This document shows positions 1-13,159 of a stretch of 64,000 bases of DNA, one piece after another; the first letter of the stretch is position 1, and every line of letters begins with the position of its first letter. The position numbers were made by a program, and so were the translations under genes. Source of the stretch: Cristatella mucedo (taxonomy: Eukaryota; Bryozoa; Phylactolaemata; Cristatellidae); NCBI GenBank assembly GCA_009760855.2, contig WPIO01000059.1, positions 501,001 to 565,000 of the forward strand, read 5' to 3'. Below the pieces are notes generated by a model that made no database searches, was not told the DNA's origin, and saw nothing but the letters and a program-made list of their open reading frames with translations.

Positions 1-214
1 TTGGGTGGATAGCGGTAATTCGTCAAACCTATCTGGGGTGACGGGTTCGACGATGTTCGGATCCAAATGTCGGCGAAGTCCCGACATCGACGCTGATTTG
101 TCTTACTGCCGTAATATATTAGGTTCTGGACGAGTTCTATGAAAACATTCCTCGCCATCCTTTGCTATATCTCGCTTTCGTGAGCATGCTAAGGGTCAAC
201 CGTCTCAGTGATTA

Positions 215-392
215 GGTGAGCCGTGATGGCACACTATGTAAGGCGGTTGCTTTCACGACTTCGGTCTCGAGGTCGTGGGTTCGATTCCTGTGGTGGGCGT
301 TCCTTTATCGAAACTGCAAGCGGTGGTGATAGCCTTAAAGGCTCTTCTGTTGCTATATAAAAAGAGGCTGTTTAATCAGTTAGCTTTTTTTA
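215..392 (+). mobile_element. SINE-1, tRNA-derived short interspersed element
   Basis: The head reads like a tRNA gene: an A-box match in TGGCACACTAT, then a B-box GGTTCGATTCC about 50 bases later. The body after it (AAGCGGTGGTGATAGCC) and the tail ending near TAATCAGTTAGC recur in every copy. Other copies in this window are at 3463-3605, 8592-8769, 11828-11970, 41025-41195, 48963-49058 and 59915-60060. 3' halves without the tRNA head lie near 1292-1362 and 9669-9739. It would be transcribed by RNA polymerase III and moved by a LINE in trans. Confidence 0.8.
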
Positions 393-827
393 TTTATTCC
401 ACACCGTCTAAATTTGAAATACTTCTTTCTTTTATAAACTGTTTTCTTTTCTATATTAGGTACGACAAAGGCGTGCGGATGTAAGTACTTGTACTCCACT
501 TTGTTGCCACTAATTGCACCGAGTAAATTCGTCACCGCTATGGCAAGTGAAAACTCAGCTTGAATATCCAGATAATGACTACCGAGATATTTATTTGTCG
601 TAGTGCCTGAATTATAATGCACAGCCTGCTGTTATGTGTTATCAGCGGTTAGGTGTTACACGAGCCGAAATAGCATGTCGCAATCGCATGTGCCAGTCAG
701 TATGTCATGCTCAAGGCTCTAAACAAGTTGGAAGCTTCACTCTAGGTACAGAGTCTTGAACCGTAGTTGACAGGTGCCTCGCCGCTCGGCAGCTCGGTGG
801 TGTGAAAGGGCGTTGTTTATCGAACTT

Positions 828-2184
828 TTAAGTAATGAAGGACGAATTAACTGTAAAGAGTTACTTTAAATTAGCATCTAAAACTCTCAGTCACAGCATG
901 TGTTGGAGACGAATAGCGCTTGATGGTGGCAAGCGCACTCGAAGGACGCTCAATGAAGCTGTAGTGAGTTCACTGATTTACGACAACCCCCCTCGTAGAG
1001 GAATGGAGTACTTGCAGGCCTTCCTGCCAGTCCGATGCATGCATACTGTTGTTGGTAAGCTCGGCAGCGAAAAGTGTCTGTCGTGGACAGCACAGCTGCC
1101 ACGTGATTACGCCATCTATCATCTCTAAATCCCCAACAAGCAGCGTGATGAATTCAAGTTTATTATTTGCATTAATTTCCTTTCATTTTTGTGTCGCAAG
1201 CTACCAAATCGAAATATACATCCTTTTCAGTCGGCGCACAAGTTTATCCTATCTTCTTTCTCCGATCGCTTAACTCATGCCTCAAACAGACCGAAGCGAT
1301 GGCCGTAAAGGCTCTTCTGTCGCTATACAAAAAGATACTGTTTAATTAGCTAGGTATATTTTTGTTTGGTTATCGTATGAGTGTCGTGCGAATCAGCTGT
1401 TGCTGAACACCGGTCGTCCTGTCAAACTGACTTCTCTGTGCGATACCCAATCTCTAACTCTAATAATGGATCTGTCTTTGTGAAATGTAACTGTCTCTGT
1501 GGTCTATCTGTTGTCGGGCCCAAAAGCTTCTCCACCGGTCGCCGGACAGCTTACAATGTAAACCTTGACAGGTAACGCAACTTAAGATGTCGGTAAAGTT
1601 CTTTCAGGTTTTTTCGCATTCATTATTATTATTCCTTAAATTAAGCAATCCCAAGTAGTATTATGACTGCCATGATTATTTCGAATAGTAAGCACTTAGT
1701 CTTGTAAGTAATGAAGGACGAATCAACTGTAAAGAGTTGCTTTAAATTAGCATCTAAAACTCTCAGTCACAGCATGTGTTGGAGACAAATAGCAATTGAA
1801 TGGTGGCAAGCGTTCTCGAAGGACGATCAATGCAGCTGTACTGAGTTCACTGATTTGCGACGTCCCCCCTCCCCTCGTAGAGGAATGGAGTACTTGCAGG
1901 CCTTCCTGCCAGTCCGATGCGTGCATGCTGTTCTTGGTAAGCTCGCCAGCGAAGTGTGTCTGTCGTGGACAGCACAGCTGCCACGTGATTACGCCACATA
2001 TCTGCTCTAAATCCCCAAAACAAGCAGCGTGATGAATTCAAGGTTTCTTAATTTACTTTAATTTCCTTTCATTTTCGTGCTGCAAGCTACCAAATCGAAA
2101 TATACATCCTTTTCAGTCGGCGCACAAGTTTATCCTATCTTCTTTCTCCGATCGCTTAACTAATGCCTCAAACAGACCGAAGAT
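828..2184. repeat. Internal direct repeat pair (828-1293 and 1706-2184)
   Basis: Two diverged copies of a segment of roughly 470 bases begin with GTAATGAAGGACGAAT and end at CGCTTAACT(C/A)ATGCCTCAAAC. They are separated by about 410 bases. Short open frames run through both, but frames and stops are not conserved between the copies, so coding is not supported. The same pair is present in the distal duplication near 9205-10560. Confidence 0.8.
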
Positions 2185-2738
2185 CCTCTTTAGACGGTGC
2201 CTTTAGCTCCTACGGTCAACTCCGTGCGATCCTCATAGGTCGGCTAGCCAGGCATAGCAGGCAATGCGTTGAGACCTGACGCCCGCAATGCGTCAAACCG
2301 CAGCCACGCCGAACTCCAAATCGCTCAATAAAATAAATTAAAATTTGTGCTAACAAATTTGAACTTACTTTCAGACCCATTTTTACGCGCTCAGTATTGG
2401 GCAATGCATGGCAAATAAAGAAAATGGCCCGGTTTAAACACTGCAACGGGGTTGAAAGCATGCTCGCGAAATACGCCAGTATACGCATACTGCGATGCTA
2501 GAGACAAGTTGGGTCCTTTCCCAGAAGCTGTGCGGTCCACAATGTCGTTCGTTCGTACAGCAGAGAGCCAGCCGATGCCCAGCACCGACAGTGTATTACC
2601 AACGCACGGAGCTATAGAGCCCACGTCTCCCCTCGGTCCCTACTCTCGTGTGACTCCTGCCTCCTCCACTTTACAGTCCACCATCTGGCCACCAGTGGGT
2701 GACCGGCCTGGGTCCATGCCACATCGCAGGCTCATCAG

Positions 2739-2872
2739 AGGAGCCGGCATACAATACATACATACACACGTACATGCGAACTACACGCCCCCTTGACCTT
2801 AAGGTCACAAGTCAGGAGCCGGCATACAATACATACATACATACATACGTACATGCGAACTACACACGAGAA
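2739..2872 (+). repeat. CATA tetranucleotide microsatellite, two related blocks
   Basis: Two blocks begin GGAGCCGGCATACAATACAT, run into CATA repeats and end in CGTACATGCGAACTACAC. They flank a short palindromic spacer (TTGACCTTAAGGTCA). The second block has more CATA units. The same array lies at about 11116-11247 in the distal copy. Confidence 0.85.
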
Positions 2873-3462
2873 ACGCCTATGCTCACGCCAAAGGAAGTGA
2901 AATTTTGTGAGAGATTTTGAGAGTGAGACAGCCTTTCCAGGGTAGAGTTGTTGGCGCAGGAAGGAGGATGATAATGGCGGCCAGACTTCCAGCCTCGAGG
3001 GCCTGCCTCGTTTTGCAGTCTGGTGGTTAACCAGAGACTGGCAGCTTTAGCTAGCCTTTACCTAGGCGCACCATTCGTCCATTTCGTCTTTTCCGGGCGT
3101 GCGGCGAAAAAAATGCCTCCTCCGCCGTGCCAGTCTCCGGCTTGGCCGCTGGGATCGCCGGTAGATTATAGAGGCAAGGCGGCCAGCAGTGTTGTCTGCT
3201 ACCGTGCTCGTTTTCAGACGCGGCTAAAGGCCGGCGTGGGCGTCACGGCGACCGACGCCGACCAGGATTCGCCATCTGCCCGCCGCCGGAAGCAGCTTGC
3301 TTCTGCAGTCAGGGCGGTAGGTCTTGGGTAGGGCGCTAACTACAGAATTGTGTGACAACTAGATAGGACCACAATTACTTGACCATGGGAACTAAATGCA
3401 CCGTCTCCAAAAGATCTCGGTTTGTTAGAGGCACGAGCTATTCGGCTTGTTAGATGCAACAT

Positions 3463-3605
3463 AGAGCGACAGAAGAGAATTTACTGCTATCAGAACCGCT
3501 TGCAGCTACAATACAGGATCGCCTGCGCAGGATTCAAACCCACGACCTCGGGGAGCGAGATCGTGAAGAGCAACCAGCTTACCTAGTGTGCTATCACGGC
3601 TCACC
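3463..3605 (-). mobile_element. SINE-1 copy, reverse orientation
   Basis: Read on the minus strand it starts GGTGAGCCGTGATAGCAC, carries the tRNA-like A and B boxes (GGGTTTGAATCC) and ends in the body shared with 215-392. It is more diverged from the other copies than the one at 215. Confidence 0.7.
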
Positions 3606-4569
3606 AACATGGCAGTAGCGATGTACACGACAGACACACTCTGCTGCCGAGCTTACCGCCAGCAGTCAGCATGTATCAGACTCGCAGGAAGGCCTGCAAT
3701 TAGGAATTCCAGACACTTTCAGAGGGGATAAGTCTCAGATAAAAGGATTTCTAAATCGTTTTTTGTATCGTCATTTGAAAACGCTTGCCATCATCCAAGG
3801 GCTATTGTCAGCAACACATGCTGTGACTGGGAGTTTTTTGGTGCTGATTTAAGGCATCTCTTTACAGTTGGTTCGTTCTTCATTGCTTGCAAGGCTAGGT
3901 GCTTTCCAGACTTCGAGGCTGAAGTCTATTTGAAATCGATACGGGCACACTAGCACGAATGGTGCAGCCAATTATGGCTCAGCTAGCGCGCTGCAGACTA
4001 TACAACTTAGACCTCGGAATCAAGCAGCCTCACTGTCATTGCAAGCCGCTGCTTGTCTCAGGTTCGGACGATGCTAAAGTCTATTCGAAATCGATACGGC
4101 ACACTAGCACGAAAGGTGCAGCCAATTATGGCTCAGCTATCACGCTGCAGACTTTAAAACTTGAACCTTGGAATCAAGCAGCCTCACTGTCATTGCAAGC
4201 CGCTGCTGGTCTCAGGTTTCTGAGATTGCAGAATTCGAGGCGGATCAATGATGTGGCCCTTAAGTCCCGTAAAGGGCAACAGTCTGAGCGGACATCAGTA
4301 ACCAGGGATTGCAGTGCCTGGGCAGGCCAGGGAGAGGCAGTTCACTGGCAGCTAAGGCCACGACACAGTATCATGAAATGAAAGCTGCGAGCTGTGTAAT
4401 ATGACTAAATGACAGAACAGCGAAAAGGTAGTGAACGCTGCTCTACGTTTCCTAACTGCCTCATATAACTGGCAGGGGGTGAGCATAGCAGCAACACGAG
4501 CAAAGCTATCGCTGGAGAGTGGCCCTGGGCACAGCTGCCTTGACCGCTTTGCAATGCATCAAAGTGAAG

Positions 4570-4592
4570 CCCCCAGTGNCACGGCTAAGCTC
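4570..4592. other. Ambiguous base at a collapsed segment (assembly join)
   Basis: The only N seen in the window is at 4579. Here CCCAGTG is followed directly by CACGGCTAAGCTCC. The distal copy has about 75 extra bases at the equivalent place (about 12938-13010), and the related copy at 60840-60960 also keeps them. The N therefore marks a collapsed or mis-joined stretch rather than a simple uncertain base. Confidence 0.8.
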
Positions 4593-4745
4593 CAGTTTGT
4601 GTGCAGATACTGACAATGGCACGGCTACAGGTGAAGGTCGGAGGAGGCACTCAAGCAGCATCGAGAGTGCTCACTCGGTCGCGCCAGCAATCTCGGCCGG
4701 CCGGCTAGACCGCCGGGCCGAAGGCGTGAATGGTAGCCATGTAGG

Positions 4746-5382
4746 CTACCATTCACGGTAGGCTAGCCGCAAGGCGAGCACGAACGAGATGCCTTTGCTG
4801 CTGTAAAGAAGGGCGCTCAACACGAACTGCTGTATCTTCTCTTTGTCCAGCTGCATGGGAAGGCAGCTCGCGTCGAAGCCGCAGTCATCGGCCTCGAACT
4901 TGGCGTCGGCCTCGAGCTCGATGACGTGCTCGAGCAGGCGCACAATTTCGAGCCCGGCAGCAGTGGAGCAGCTAGCGAACTGCTGACGAGCGTCGGGCGG
5001 CAGGGCGGCGGAGAGCGGCGACGAAGTAGGGAGCGCCGTAGACGGCTCGGTTCTCGGCGGGCAAATCGAGGAACGGAGGCGGCAGGCCGAGCTTCTGCAT
5101 CAGCTCGTCGATCTCGGCGGCTCTCGGCTCGGCGTCGGCCGGCAGAGCGGCCTTGACCTGGCCGGCCAAGACCTTGAGACGCAGATTGACTTCGTGAGCT
5201 TGATCCGAGAGTGGTCGAACGGCGTCGTCGCCGCCTTCACCGGAAGCGTCGATGTCGGTCTCTTGGCAGGGGCTGCTGCTGCTGCTGCTGGCTGCTGGGT
5301 CTGCATCTGGCAGCTGCAGCTGCCGCAGGATGACTTTTCTCAGCTGCTCTCGCTTGTCGGCCGAAATACTCAAATAACGCAA
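4746..5382 (-). pseudogene. GC-rich ORF family, frameshifted copy
   Basis: This is the counterpart of the open frame at 13160-13777 in the other large duplicate. Here the frame is split into an N-terminal part (4972-5382) and a C-terminal part (4746-4943). Single-base differences near 4945-5010 and a lengthened GCTGCT run near 5275 separate it from the intact copy. The serine-rich stretch, the DELMQKLGLPPPFLDLPAE block and the C-terminal helix-like region are all still readable. No known domain is recognised. Homopolymer or short-repeat errors could explain the frame loss. Confidence 0.65.
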
Positions 5383-6367
5383 ATACCGAAAACTCTGGAG
5401 AAAAGACTTTTGTAATGAGTAAAAGCCGATCGATTTGCTTTACAAAACCTAACATGTGTCTCTACAGTGCAGCGGCCACTGAAGTCTCCCCGGTAGGCTG
5501 GCAGAGCTGGAGCTCTGGAGCTCTGGAGCAAGGACAATAGTGAGCTAAGGTGTTTAATTCGATGGAAGTCGGCGATGTGTCACTTAACTTTACAGCTTTC
5601 AACATTGACAAATGAAAATATGTTCAGTTTTTGTGTTTAGTTACTGTCAGTGATGTAGCAGCCTCCTTGACTGTTCAAGTGGTTTCACTGCCTGAAGTGG
5701 AAAACTTGACGGCACTAGTGGGAAGCTATCCGAACCACCTGAATAGCCGTTTGGACTGCAGGCGGCTGGCCTGACTGCATTCGATCAAGCAACTGCACCC
5801 GCTCGGCATGAGCTGAACAGCTAGTAACTGAATAGTCCCAGATACTTCAGGAACTTTGGAAATACCTAATTAGATCGTGCCCTGATGGACCTCTCGCTCG
5901 AGGCCCCCCGAAGGAGAGCCTGGCAAATCGAGACAGCCAATAGCAACAAAGCGAATCACTAACAATTTGATGCCCGGCGGGCGGACCGTAGTCGACCGTC
6001 AGCGAAAATCACAACGTGGAATCCATAACAATGATGGATAACGTGTCGGGGCGGCACTGCTGGGAATAAAATCGTAGGCATCCAGCACCACATAGTCAAA
6101 ATCTGTAGACTCAGTGTAGTCAAAATTTGTAAAGGGGGCAGAGAGAAACTTGACCTCACCCAGGGCAACATGCCAATTAAAGAGGTGACATGAAGCACAA
6201 CTCAGTCCGGGGGGACAGCTTCTCGGCGAAGTACCCAAAATTCAAATTCGGAGTGTGCAACGTTCGTTAGTCGTAAACTGTAATAAGGGGGGCAGCCTGG
6301 TCTTGGCCGAGGTCGATCGAACTTTACGCTCGGTCCGTCAGGTTCAGCATCAGCTCTCAGCGAGCTA

Positions 6368-6605
6368 CTAGTCAAGCAATGCATCGAGTTCAAGGTAGTT
6401 TTGCTCACATTTTAGGTCGCTTTGATCTTTGGCTCCAGCCTATCTCTCAGATCTACGTACTCCCCCACTTGGCCAAGCATCGTACTACTAGCTTTTCGGA
6501 AGCTAACAATTTACCAATACCTCTTACAAACCTCAAAACCTTTGGAGACCGTGCATTTTGTTCGTATGCTTCCAAAGACTGCAACTAACTCCAGATTTAC
6601 GTAAC
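6368..6605 (+). mobile_element. LINE-B fragment (3' part of the reverse-transcriptase ORF)
   Basis: Translation in shifting frames gives the C-terminal LINE ORF pattern seen better at 56293-56778: LRSLHSMAPAYLSDLL-like, then KHRTTSFSEANNLPIP, then LKTFGDRAFCSYASK. It is cut at both ends. In the distal duplicate the homologous piece stops at 14908, which marks the duplication breakpoint. Confidence 0.7.
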
Positions 6606-6884
6606 AAAATCCCTTGATATCATCAAACAAAGGCAGTAGACTCTGCCCCCCCCCCCTACGGACAGACCTAGATAGAGACGTATTGTCACCACGTCCTGGT
6701 CTTACAGCGAAATTAAAAAGAAATATTAGCTGATCGAACAGCCATTTTGCATGCTGGCACAAGAGCCTTAAAGGATATTACCACTGCTTGCAGTTAGCAA
6801 TTCAGCAGCAGCTAGTTGCAGCAGGGACACGTGCTGCCCCCCACAGCCTGGCAGAGACTGGGGCAATCCCTACTCGTAGACCCG

Positions 6885-8370
6885 ATCATTGCTGCAGATT
6901 GCCGTGCATTTTGGAACCAGCAACATTTTTTACGTACTGACAATTAGAGCTTCTCGCTGCCAATTTCTTGTCGATTTGCTGCAAGTTTCGGTATTGGCAC
7001 GGGCCATTGCTGTCGATTGCCATTCATTGCTCGCTATTGTACGTGCGCAATTGTTTGAAAGGATGTTTGATTGCACTTTAAACACTGCGTGCCGTGACGC
7101 ATAAGATAAATTTGATCTTGGCCCAGTCACTTTCCTGGATGTTGAGATGGATCATAATGGATTGCCATACTTGCTCAGGCCATTGCCGTCGATTGCCATG
7201 CATTGCCCAAGATTCAATGGTCAAAGTGGATTGAAAGTATGTGTGCGGGCAGTGAGATGTTACGTGGAATGAGAATTAGACCTTAGTGCAGCCGATTTCT
7301 CGCCGATTTGCCACGGATTTCGGTATCGGCCCCTGCCATTGCTGCAGATTGACATGCATTGTTGACAATTAACGTGCAAAATAGCTTGAAGGTTCTACGA
7401 TTTCCCTTTTAAAACAAAGAAATGTGAAGTGTGATGACAATTGTCACTTCTTGCAGCTGAACGTTTTGTTGACTTGCCACGGATCATAGTGGATTGTTGC
7501 TTTGAGCCGAGCCGTTGCCGTAGAATGCCATGCAGTGCCCGAGATTGTACGAGGGCAATTGGTAAAAATGATGTGGTTGACTTTAACCAGTGTGCTTTGT
7601 AACATGCTTTTAAAATTGGACCAGTGCAAAACCAATTTCAGATCATTTTGCAGCAGATTGCTTCGGTTTTCGGTATTGGCTTGGGCCATTGCAGTCGACT
7701 GCAGTGCATTGCTGCCGAATGGTCAAAGCAATTGTTGTAAATATGTGCGATTACACTGTAACCGAAGATTAGAGCAACGTGCAATCATTATTAGAGGCTA
7801 AAGTGTAGGCATTCTGTTCGTGCTGTGGCGAGTAGTGGTGGATTGACGTACTGGCCCAGGTCATTGCAGTCGGCTACTGCAGTCGATTGCAGTGCATTGC
7901 ACGAGAACGGCCGTGTCAATGCAAGAGAAAGTTTTTAAGTACAATTTTTGCAGAGTGTACGCTCACACGCAATCAAAAGGAAGCTTTTAGAACAGGACTT
8001 ATTTCCTTTCGCGGTGGAATGCAATGGATTGGGGAGTTGGCCCGGGCCACTGCAACCTTGCTTCAGTGGACTTCGTGAGAACGCGTGAGCGAAGTCGCGC
8101 AAAATTTTCTGGGTATGGCGTTCGTGTAGCGTCGTTTGATATTCCAAACTGTTGGGAACTTTTCGCAGCTGATTTGTGGTTGATTTAAAGGGAACTAGAA
8201 TAGATTGCGGTGGATTGCCGTACAGGCAATTGAAGTTGAAGCTCGTTTGCATAAGTGCTCATGCCCACAATGACGTGAAATTTGGTGGATAAAATCAAAC
8301 GTGCACTAAAATATTAACTCAAAATTTGAGCTCGCCAACGCCAAAGTCTTGTCAATTTTAGTCTAATTAG
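6885..8370. repeat. Degenerate satellite, ~175 bp period
   Basis: The phrase GGCCATTGC(C/T)GTCGATTGCC and its variants recur near 6892, 7006, 7181, 7338, 7512, 7687, 7862 and 8047, giving spacings of about 157-185 with most near 175. Between anchors, monomers share GGTCAAAG..ATTG and an AATTT(C/G)...GATTTGC...TTTCGGTATTGGC block. No coding potential is apparent. It fills the spacer between the two large duplicates. A related single monomer lies near 58920-59060. Confidence 0.7.
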
Positions 8371-8591
8371 AGTGAATTTGGGTGGATAGCGGTAATTCGT
8401 CAAACCTATCTGGGGTGACGGGTTCGACGATGTTCGGATCCAAATGTCGGCGAAGTCCCGACATCGACGCTGATTTGTCTTACTGCCGTAATATATTAGG
8501 TTCTGGACGAGTTCTATGAAAACATTCCTCGCCATCCTTTGCTATATCTCGCTTTCGTGAGCATGCTAAGGGTCAACCGTCTCAGTGATTA

Positions 8592-8769
8592 GGTGAGCCG
8601 TGATGGCACACTATGTAAGGCGGTTGCTTTCACGACTTCGGTCTCGAGGTCGTGGGTTCGATTCCTGTGGTGGGCGTTCCTTTATCGAAACTGCAAGCGG
8701 TGGTGATAGCCTTAAAGGCTCTTCTGTTGCTATATAAAAAGAGGCTGTTTAATCAGTTAGCTTTTTTTA
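8592..8769 (+). mobile_element. SINE-1 copy within the distal duplicate
   Basis: Equivalent of 215-392, with the same tRNA-like boxes and tail. Confidence 0.8.
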
Positions 8770-11700
8770 TTTATTCCACACCGTCTAAATTTGAAATACT
8801 TCTTTCTTATAAACTGTTTCTTTTCTATATTAGGTACGACAAAGGCGTGCGGATGTAAGTACTTGTACTCCACTTTGTTGCCACTAATTGCACCGAGTAA
8901 ATTCGTCACCGCTATGGCAAGTGAAAACTCAGCTTGAATATCCAGATAATGACTACCGAGATATTTATTTGTCGTAGTGCCTGAATTATAATGCACAGCC
9001 TGCTGTTATGTGTTATCAGCGGTTAGGTGTTACACGAGCCGAAATAGCATGTCGCAATCGCATGTGCCAGTCAGTATGTCATGCTCAAGGCTCTAAACAA
9101 GTTGGAAGCTTCACTCTAGGTACAGAGTCTTGAACCGTAGTTGACAGGTGCCTCGCCGCTCGGCAGCTCGGTGGTGTGAAAGGGCGTTGTTTATCGAACT
9201 TTTAAGTAATGAAGGACGAATTAACTGTAAAGAGTTACTTTAAATTAGCATCTAAAACTCTCAGTCACAGCATGTGTTGGAGACGAATAGCGCTTGAATG
9301 GTGGCAAGCGCACTCGAAGGACGCTCAATGAAGCTGTAGTGAGTTCACTGATTTACGACAACCCCCCTCGTAGAGGAATGGAGTACTTGCAGGCCTTCCT
9401 GCCAGTCCGATGCATGCATACTGTTGTTGGTAAGCTCGGCAGCGAAAAGTGTCTGTCGTGGACAGCACAGCTGCCACGTGATTACGCCATCTATCATCTC
9501 TAAATCCCCAACAAGCAGCGTGATGAATTCAAGTTTATTATTTGCATTAATTTCCTTTCATTTTTGTGTCGCAAGCTACCAAATCGAAATATACATCCTT
9601 TTCAGTCGGCGCACAAGTTTATCCTATCTTCTTTCTCCGATCGCTTAACTCATGCCTCAAACAGACCGAAGCGATGGCCGTAAAGGCTCTTCTGTCGCTA
9701 TACAAAAAGATACTGTTTAATTAGCTAGGTATATTTTTGTTTGGTTATCGTATGAGTGTCGTGCGAATCAGCTGTTGCTGAACACCGGTCGTCCTGTCAA
9801 ACTGACTTCTCTGTGCGATACCCAATCTCTAACTCTAATAATGGACCTGTCTTTGTGAAATGTAACTGTCTCTGTGGTCTATCTGTTGTTGTCGGGCCCA
9901 AAAGCTTCTCCACCGGTCGCCGGACAGCTTACAATGTAACCTTGACAGGTAACGCAACTTAAGATGTCGGTAAAGTTCTTTCAGGTTTTTCGCATTCATT
10001 ATTATTATTCCTTAAATTAAGCAATCCCAAGTAGTATTATGACTGCCATGATTATTTCGAATAGTAAGCACTTAGTCTTGTAAGTAATGAAGGACGAATC
10101 AACTGTAAAGAGTTGCTTTAAATTAGCATCTAAAACTCTCAGTCACAGCATGTGTTGGAGACAAATAGCAATTGAATGGTGGCAAGCGTTCTCGAAGGAC
10201 GATCAATGCAGCTGTACTGAGTTCACTGATTTGCGACGTCCCCCCTCCCCTCGTAGAGGAATGGAGTACTTGCAGGCCTTCCTGCCAGTCCGATGCGTGC
10301 ATGCTGTTCTTGGTAAGCTCGCCAGCGAAGTGTGTCTGTCGTGGACAGCACAGCTGCCACGTGATTACGCCACATATCTGCTCTAAATCCCCAAAACAAG
10401 CAGCGTGATGAATTCAAGGTTTCTTAATTTACTTTAATTTCCTTTCATTTTCGTGCTGCAAGCTACCAAATCGAAATATACATCCTTTTCAGTCGGCGCA
10501 CAAGTTTATCCTATCTTCTTTCTCCGATCGCTTAACTAATGCCTCAAACAGACCGAAGATCCTCTTTAGACGGTGCCTTTAGCTCCTACGGTCAACTCCG
10601 TGCGATCCTCATAGGTCGGCTAGCCAGGCATAGCAGGCAATGCGTTGAGACCTGACGCCCGCAATGCGTCAAACCGCAGCCACGCCGAACTCCAAATCGC
10701 TCAATAAAATAAATTAAAATTTGTGCTAACAAATTTGAACTTACTTTCAGACCATTTTACGCGCTCAGTATTGGGCAATGCATGGCAAATAAAGAAAATG
10801 GCCCGGTTAAACACTGCAACGGGGTTGAAAGCATGCTCGCGAAATACGCCAGTATACGCATACTGCGATGCTAGAGACAAGTTGGGTCCTTTCCCAGAAG
10901 CTGTGCGGTCCACAATGTCGTTCGTTCGTACAGCAGAGAGCCAGCCGATGCCCAGCACCGACAGTGTATTACCAACGCACGGAGCTATAGAGCCCACGTC
11001 TCCCCTCGGTCCCTACTCTCGTGTGACTCCTGCCTCCTCCACTTTACAGTCCACCATCTGGCCACCAGTGGGTGACCGGCCTGGGTCCATGCCACATCGC
11101 AGGCTCATCAGAGGAGCCGGCATACAATACATACATACACACGTACATGCGAACTACACGCCCCCTTGACCTTAAGGTCACAAGTCAGGAGCCGGCATAC
11201 AATACATACATACATACATACGTACATGCGAACTACACACGAGAACGCCTATGCTCACGCCAAAGGAAGTGAAATTTTGTGAGAGATTTTGAGAGTGAGA
11301 CAGCCTTTCCAGGGTAGAGTTGTTGGCGCAGGAAGGAGGATGATAATGGCGGCCAGACTTCCAGCCTCGAGGGCCTGCCTCGTTTGCAGTCTGGTGGTTA
11401 ACCAGAGACTGGCAGCTTTAGCTAGCCTTTACCTAGGCGCACCATTCGTCCATTTCGTCTTTCCGGGCGTGCGGCGAAAAAATGCCTCCTCCGCCGTGCC
11501 AGTCTCCGGCTTGGCCGCTGGGATCGCCGGTAGATTATAGAGGCAAGGCGGCCAGCAGTTGTCTGCTACCGTGCTCGTTTTCAGACGCGGCTAAAGGCCG
11601 GCGTTTGCGTCACGGCGACCGACGCCGACCAGGATTCGCCATCTGCCGACGCCGGAAGCAGCTTGCTTCTGCAGTCAGGGCGGTAGGTCTTGGGTAGGGC

Positions 11701-11827
11701 GCTAACTACAGAATTGTGTGACAACTAGATAGGACCACAATTACTTGACCATGGGAACTAAATGCACCGTCTCCAAAAGATCTCGGTTTGTTAGAGGCAC
11801 GAGCTATTCGGCTTGTTAGATGCAACA

Positions 11828-11970
11828 TAGAGCGACAGAAGAGAATTTACTGCTATCAGAACCGCTTGCAGCTACAATACAGGATCGCCTGCGCAGGATT
11901 CAAACCCACGACCTCGGGAGCGAGATCGTGAAGAGCAACCAGCTTACCTAGTGTGCTATCACGGCTCACC
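11828..11970 (-). mobile_element. SINE-1 copy within the distal duplicate, reverse
   Basis: Equivalent of 3463-3605. One G fewer in the ACCTCGGGAGCG run. Confidence 0.7.
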
Positions 11971-13159
11971 AACATGGCAGTAGCGATGTACACGACAGAC
12001 ACACTCTGCTGCCGAGCTTACCGCCAGCAGTCAGCATGTATCAGACTCGCAGGAAGGCCTGCAATTAGGAATTCCAGACACTTTCAGAGGGGATAAGTCT
12101 CAGATAAAAGGATTTCTAAATCGTTTTTTGTATCGTCATTTGAAAACGCTTGCCATCATCCAAGGGCTATTGTCAGCAACACATGCTGTGACTGGGAGTT
12201 TTTGGTGCTGATTTAAGGCATCTCTTTACAGTTGGTTCGTTCTTCATTGCTTGCAAGGCTAGGTGCTTTCCAGACTTCGAGGCTGAAGTCTATTTGAAAT
12301 CGATACGGCACACTAGCACGAATGGTGCAGCCAATTATGGCTCAGCTAGCGCGCTGCAGACTATACAACTTAGACCTCGGAATCAAGCAGCCTCACTGTC
12401 ATTGCAAGCCGCTGCTTGTCTCAGGTTCGGACGATGCTAAAGTCTATTCGAAATCGATACGGCACACTAGCACGAAAGGTGCAGCCAATTATGGCTCAGC
12501 TATCACGCTGCAGACTTTAAAACTTGAACCTTGGAATCAAGCAGCCTCACTGTCATTGCAAGCCGCTGCTGGTCTCAGGTTCTGAGATTGCAGAATTCGA
12601 GGCGGATCAATGATGTGGCCCTTAAGTCCCGTAAAGGGCAACAGTCTGAGCGGACATCAGTAACCAGGGATTGCAGTGCCTGGGCAGGCCAGGGAGAGGC
12701 AGTTCACTGGCAGCTAAGGCCACGACACAGTATCATGAAATGAAAGCTGCGAGCTGTAATATGACTAAATGACAGAACAGCGAAAAGGTAGTGAACGCTG
12801 CTCTACGTTTCCTAACTGCCTCATATAACTGGCAGGGGTGAGCATAGCAGCAACACGAGCAAAGCTATCGCTGGAGAGTGGCCCTGGGCACAGCTGCCTT
12901 GACCGCTTTGCAATGCATCAAAGTGAAGCCCCCAGTGCGGGCCTGATCGTCGAAGCACAATCTACACTGCGAGCAGCAACAGCTTTGGCAACAGCACGGC
13001 TAAGCTCCAGTTGTGTGCAGATACTGACAATGGCACGGCTACAGGTGAAGGTCGGAGGAGGCACTCAAGCAGCATCGAGAGTGCTCACTCGGTCGCGCCA
13101 GCAATCTCGGCCGGCCGGCTAGACCGCCGGGCCGAAGGCGTGAATGGTAGCCATGTAGG

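Larger units (their letters stand above)
1..6537. repeat. Proximal copy of a large direct duplication (~6.5 kb)
   Basis: This segment recurs almost base for base at 8378-14909 in the same orientation, with an offset of about 8.37 kb. Most differences are one-base changes in homopolymer length, usually longer in this copy. The copy carries a SINE-1 at 215-392, an internal repeat pair at 828-2184, a CATA microsatellite near 2750, a reversed SINE-1 at 3463-3605, a broken copy of the GC-rich ORF at 4746-5382 and a LINE-B fragment at its right end. The left edge is cut by the window. Confidence 0.95.

Noticed and set aside
215..300. Functional tRNA gene
   Set aside because: A and B boxes are present, but the sequence does not fold into a full cloverleaf by eye and recurs with a SINE body in at least seven places.
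835..2010. Open frames starting MKDE(L/S)TVKS as genes
   Set aside because: Frames and stops are not conserved between the repeat copies, and small indels shift them without bias toward multiples of three.
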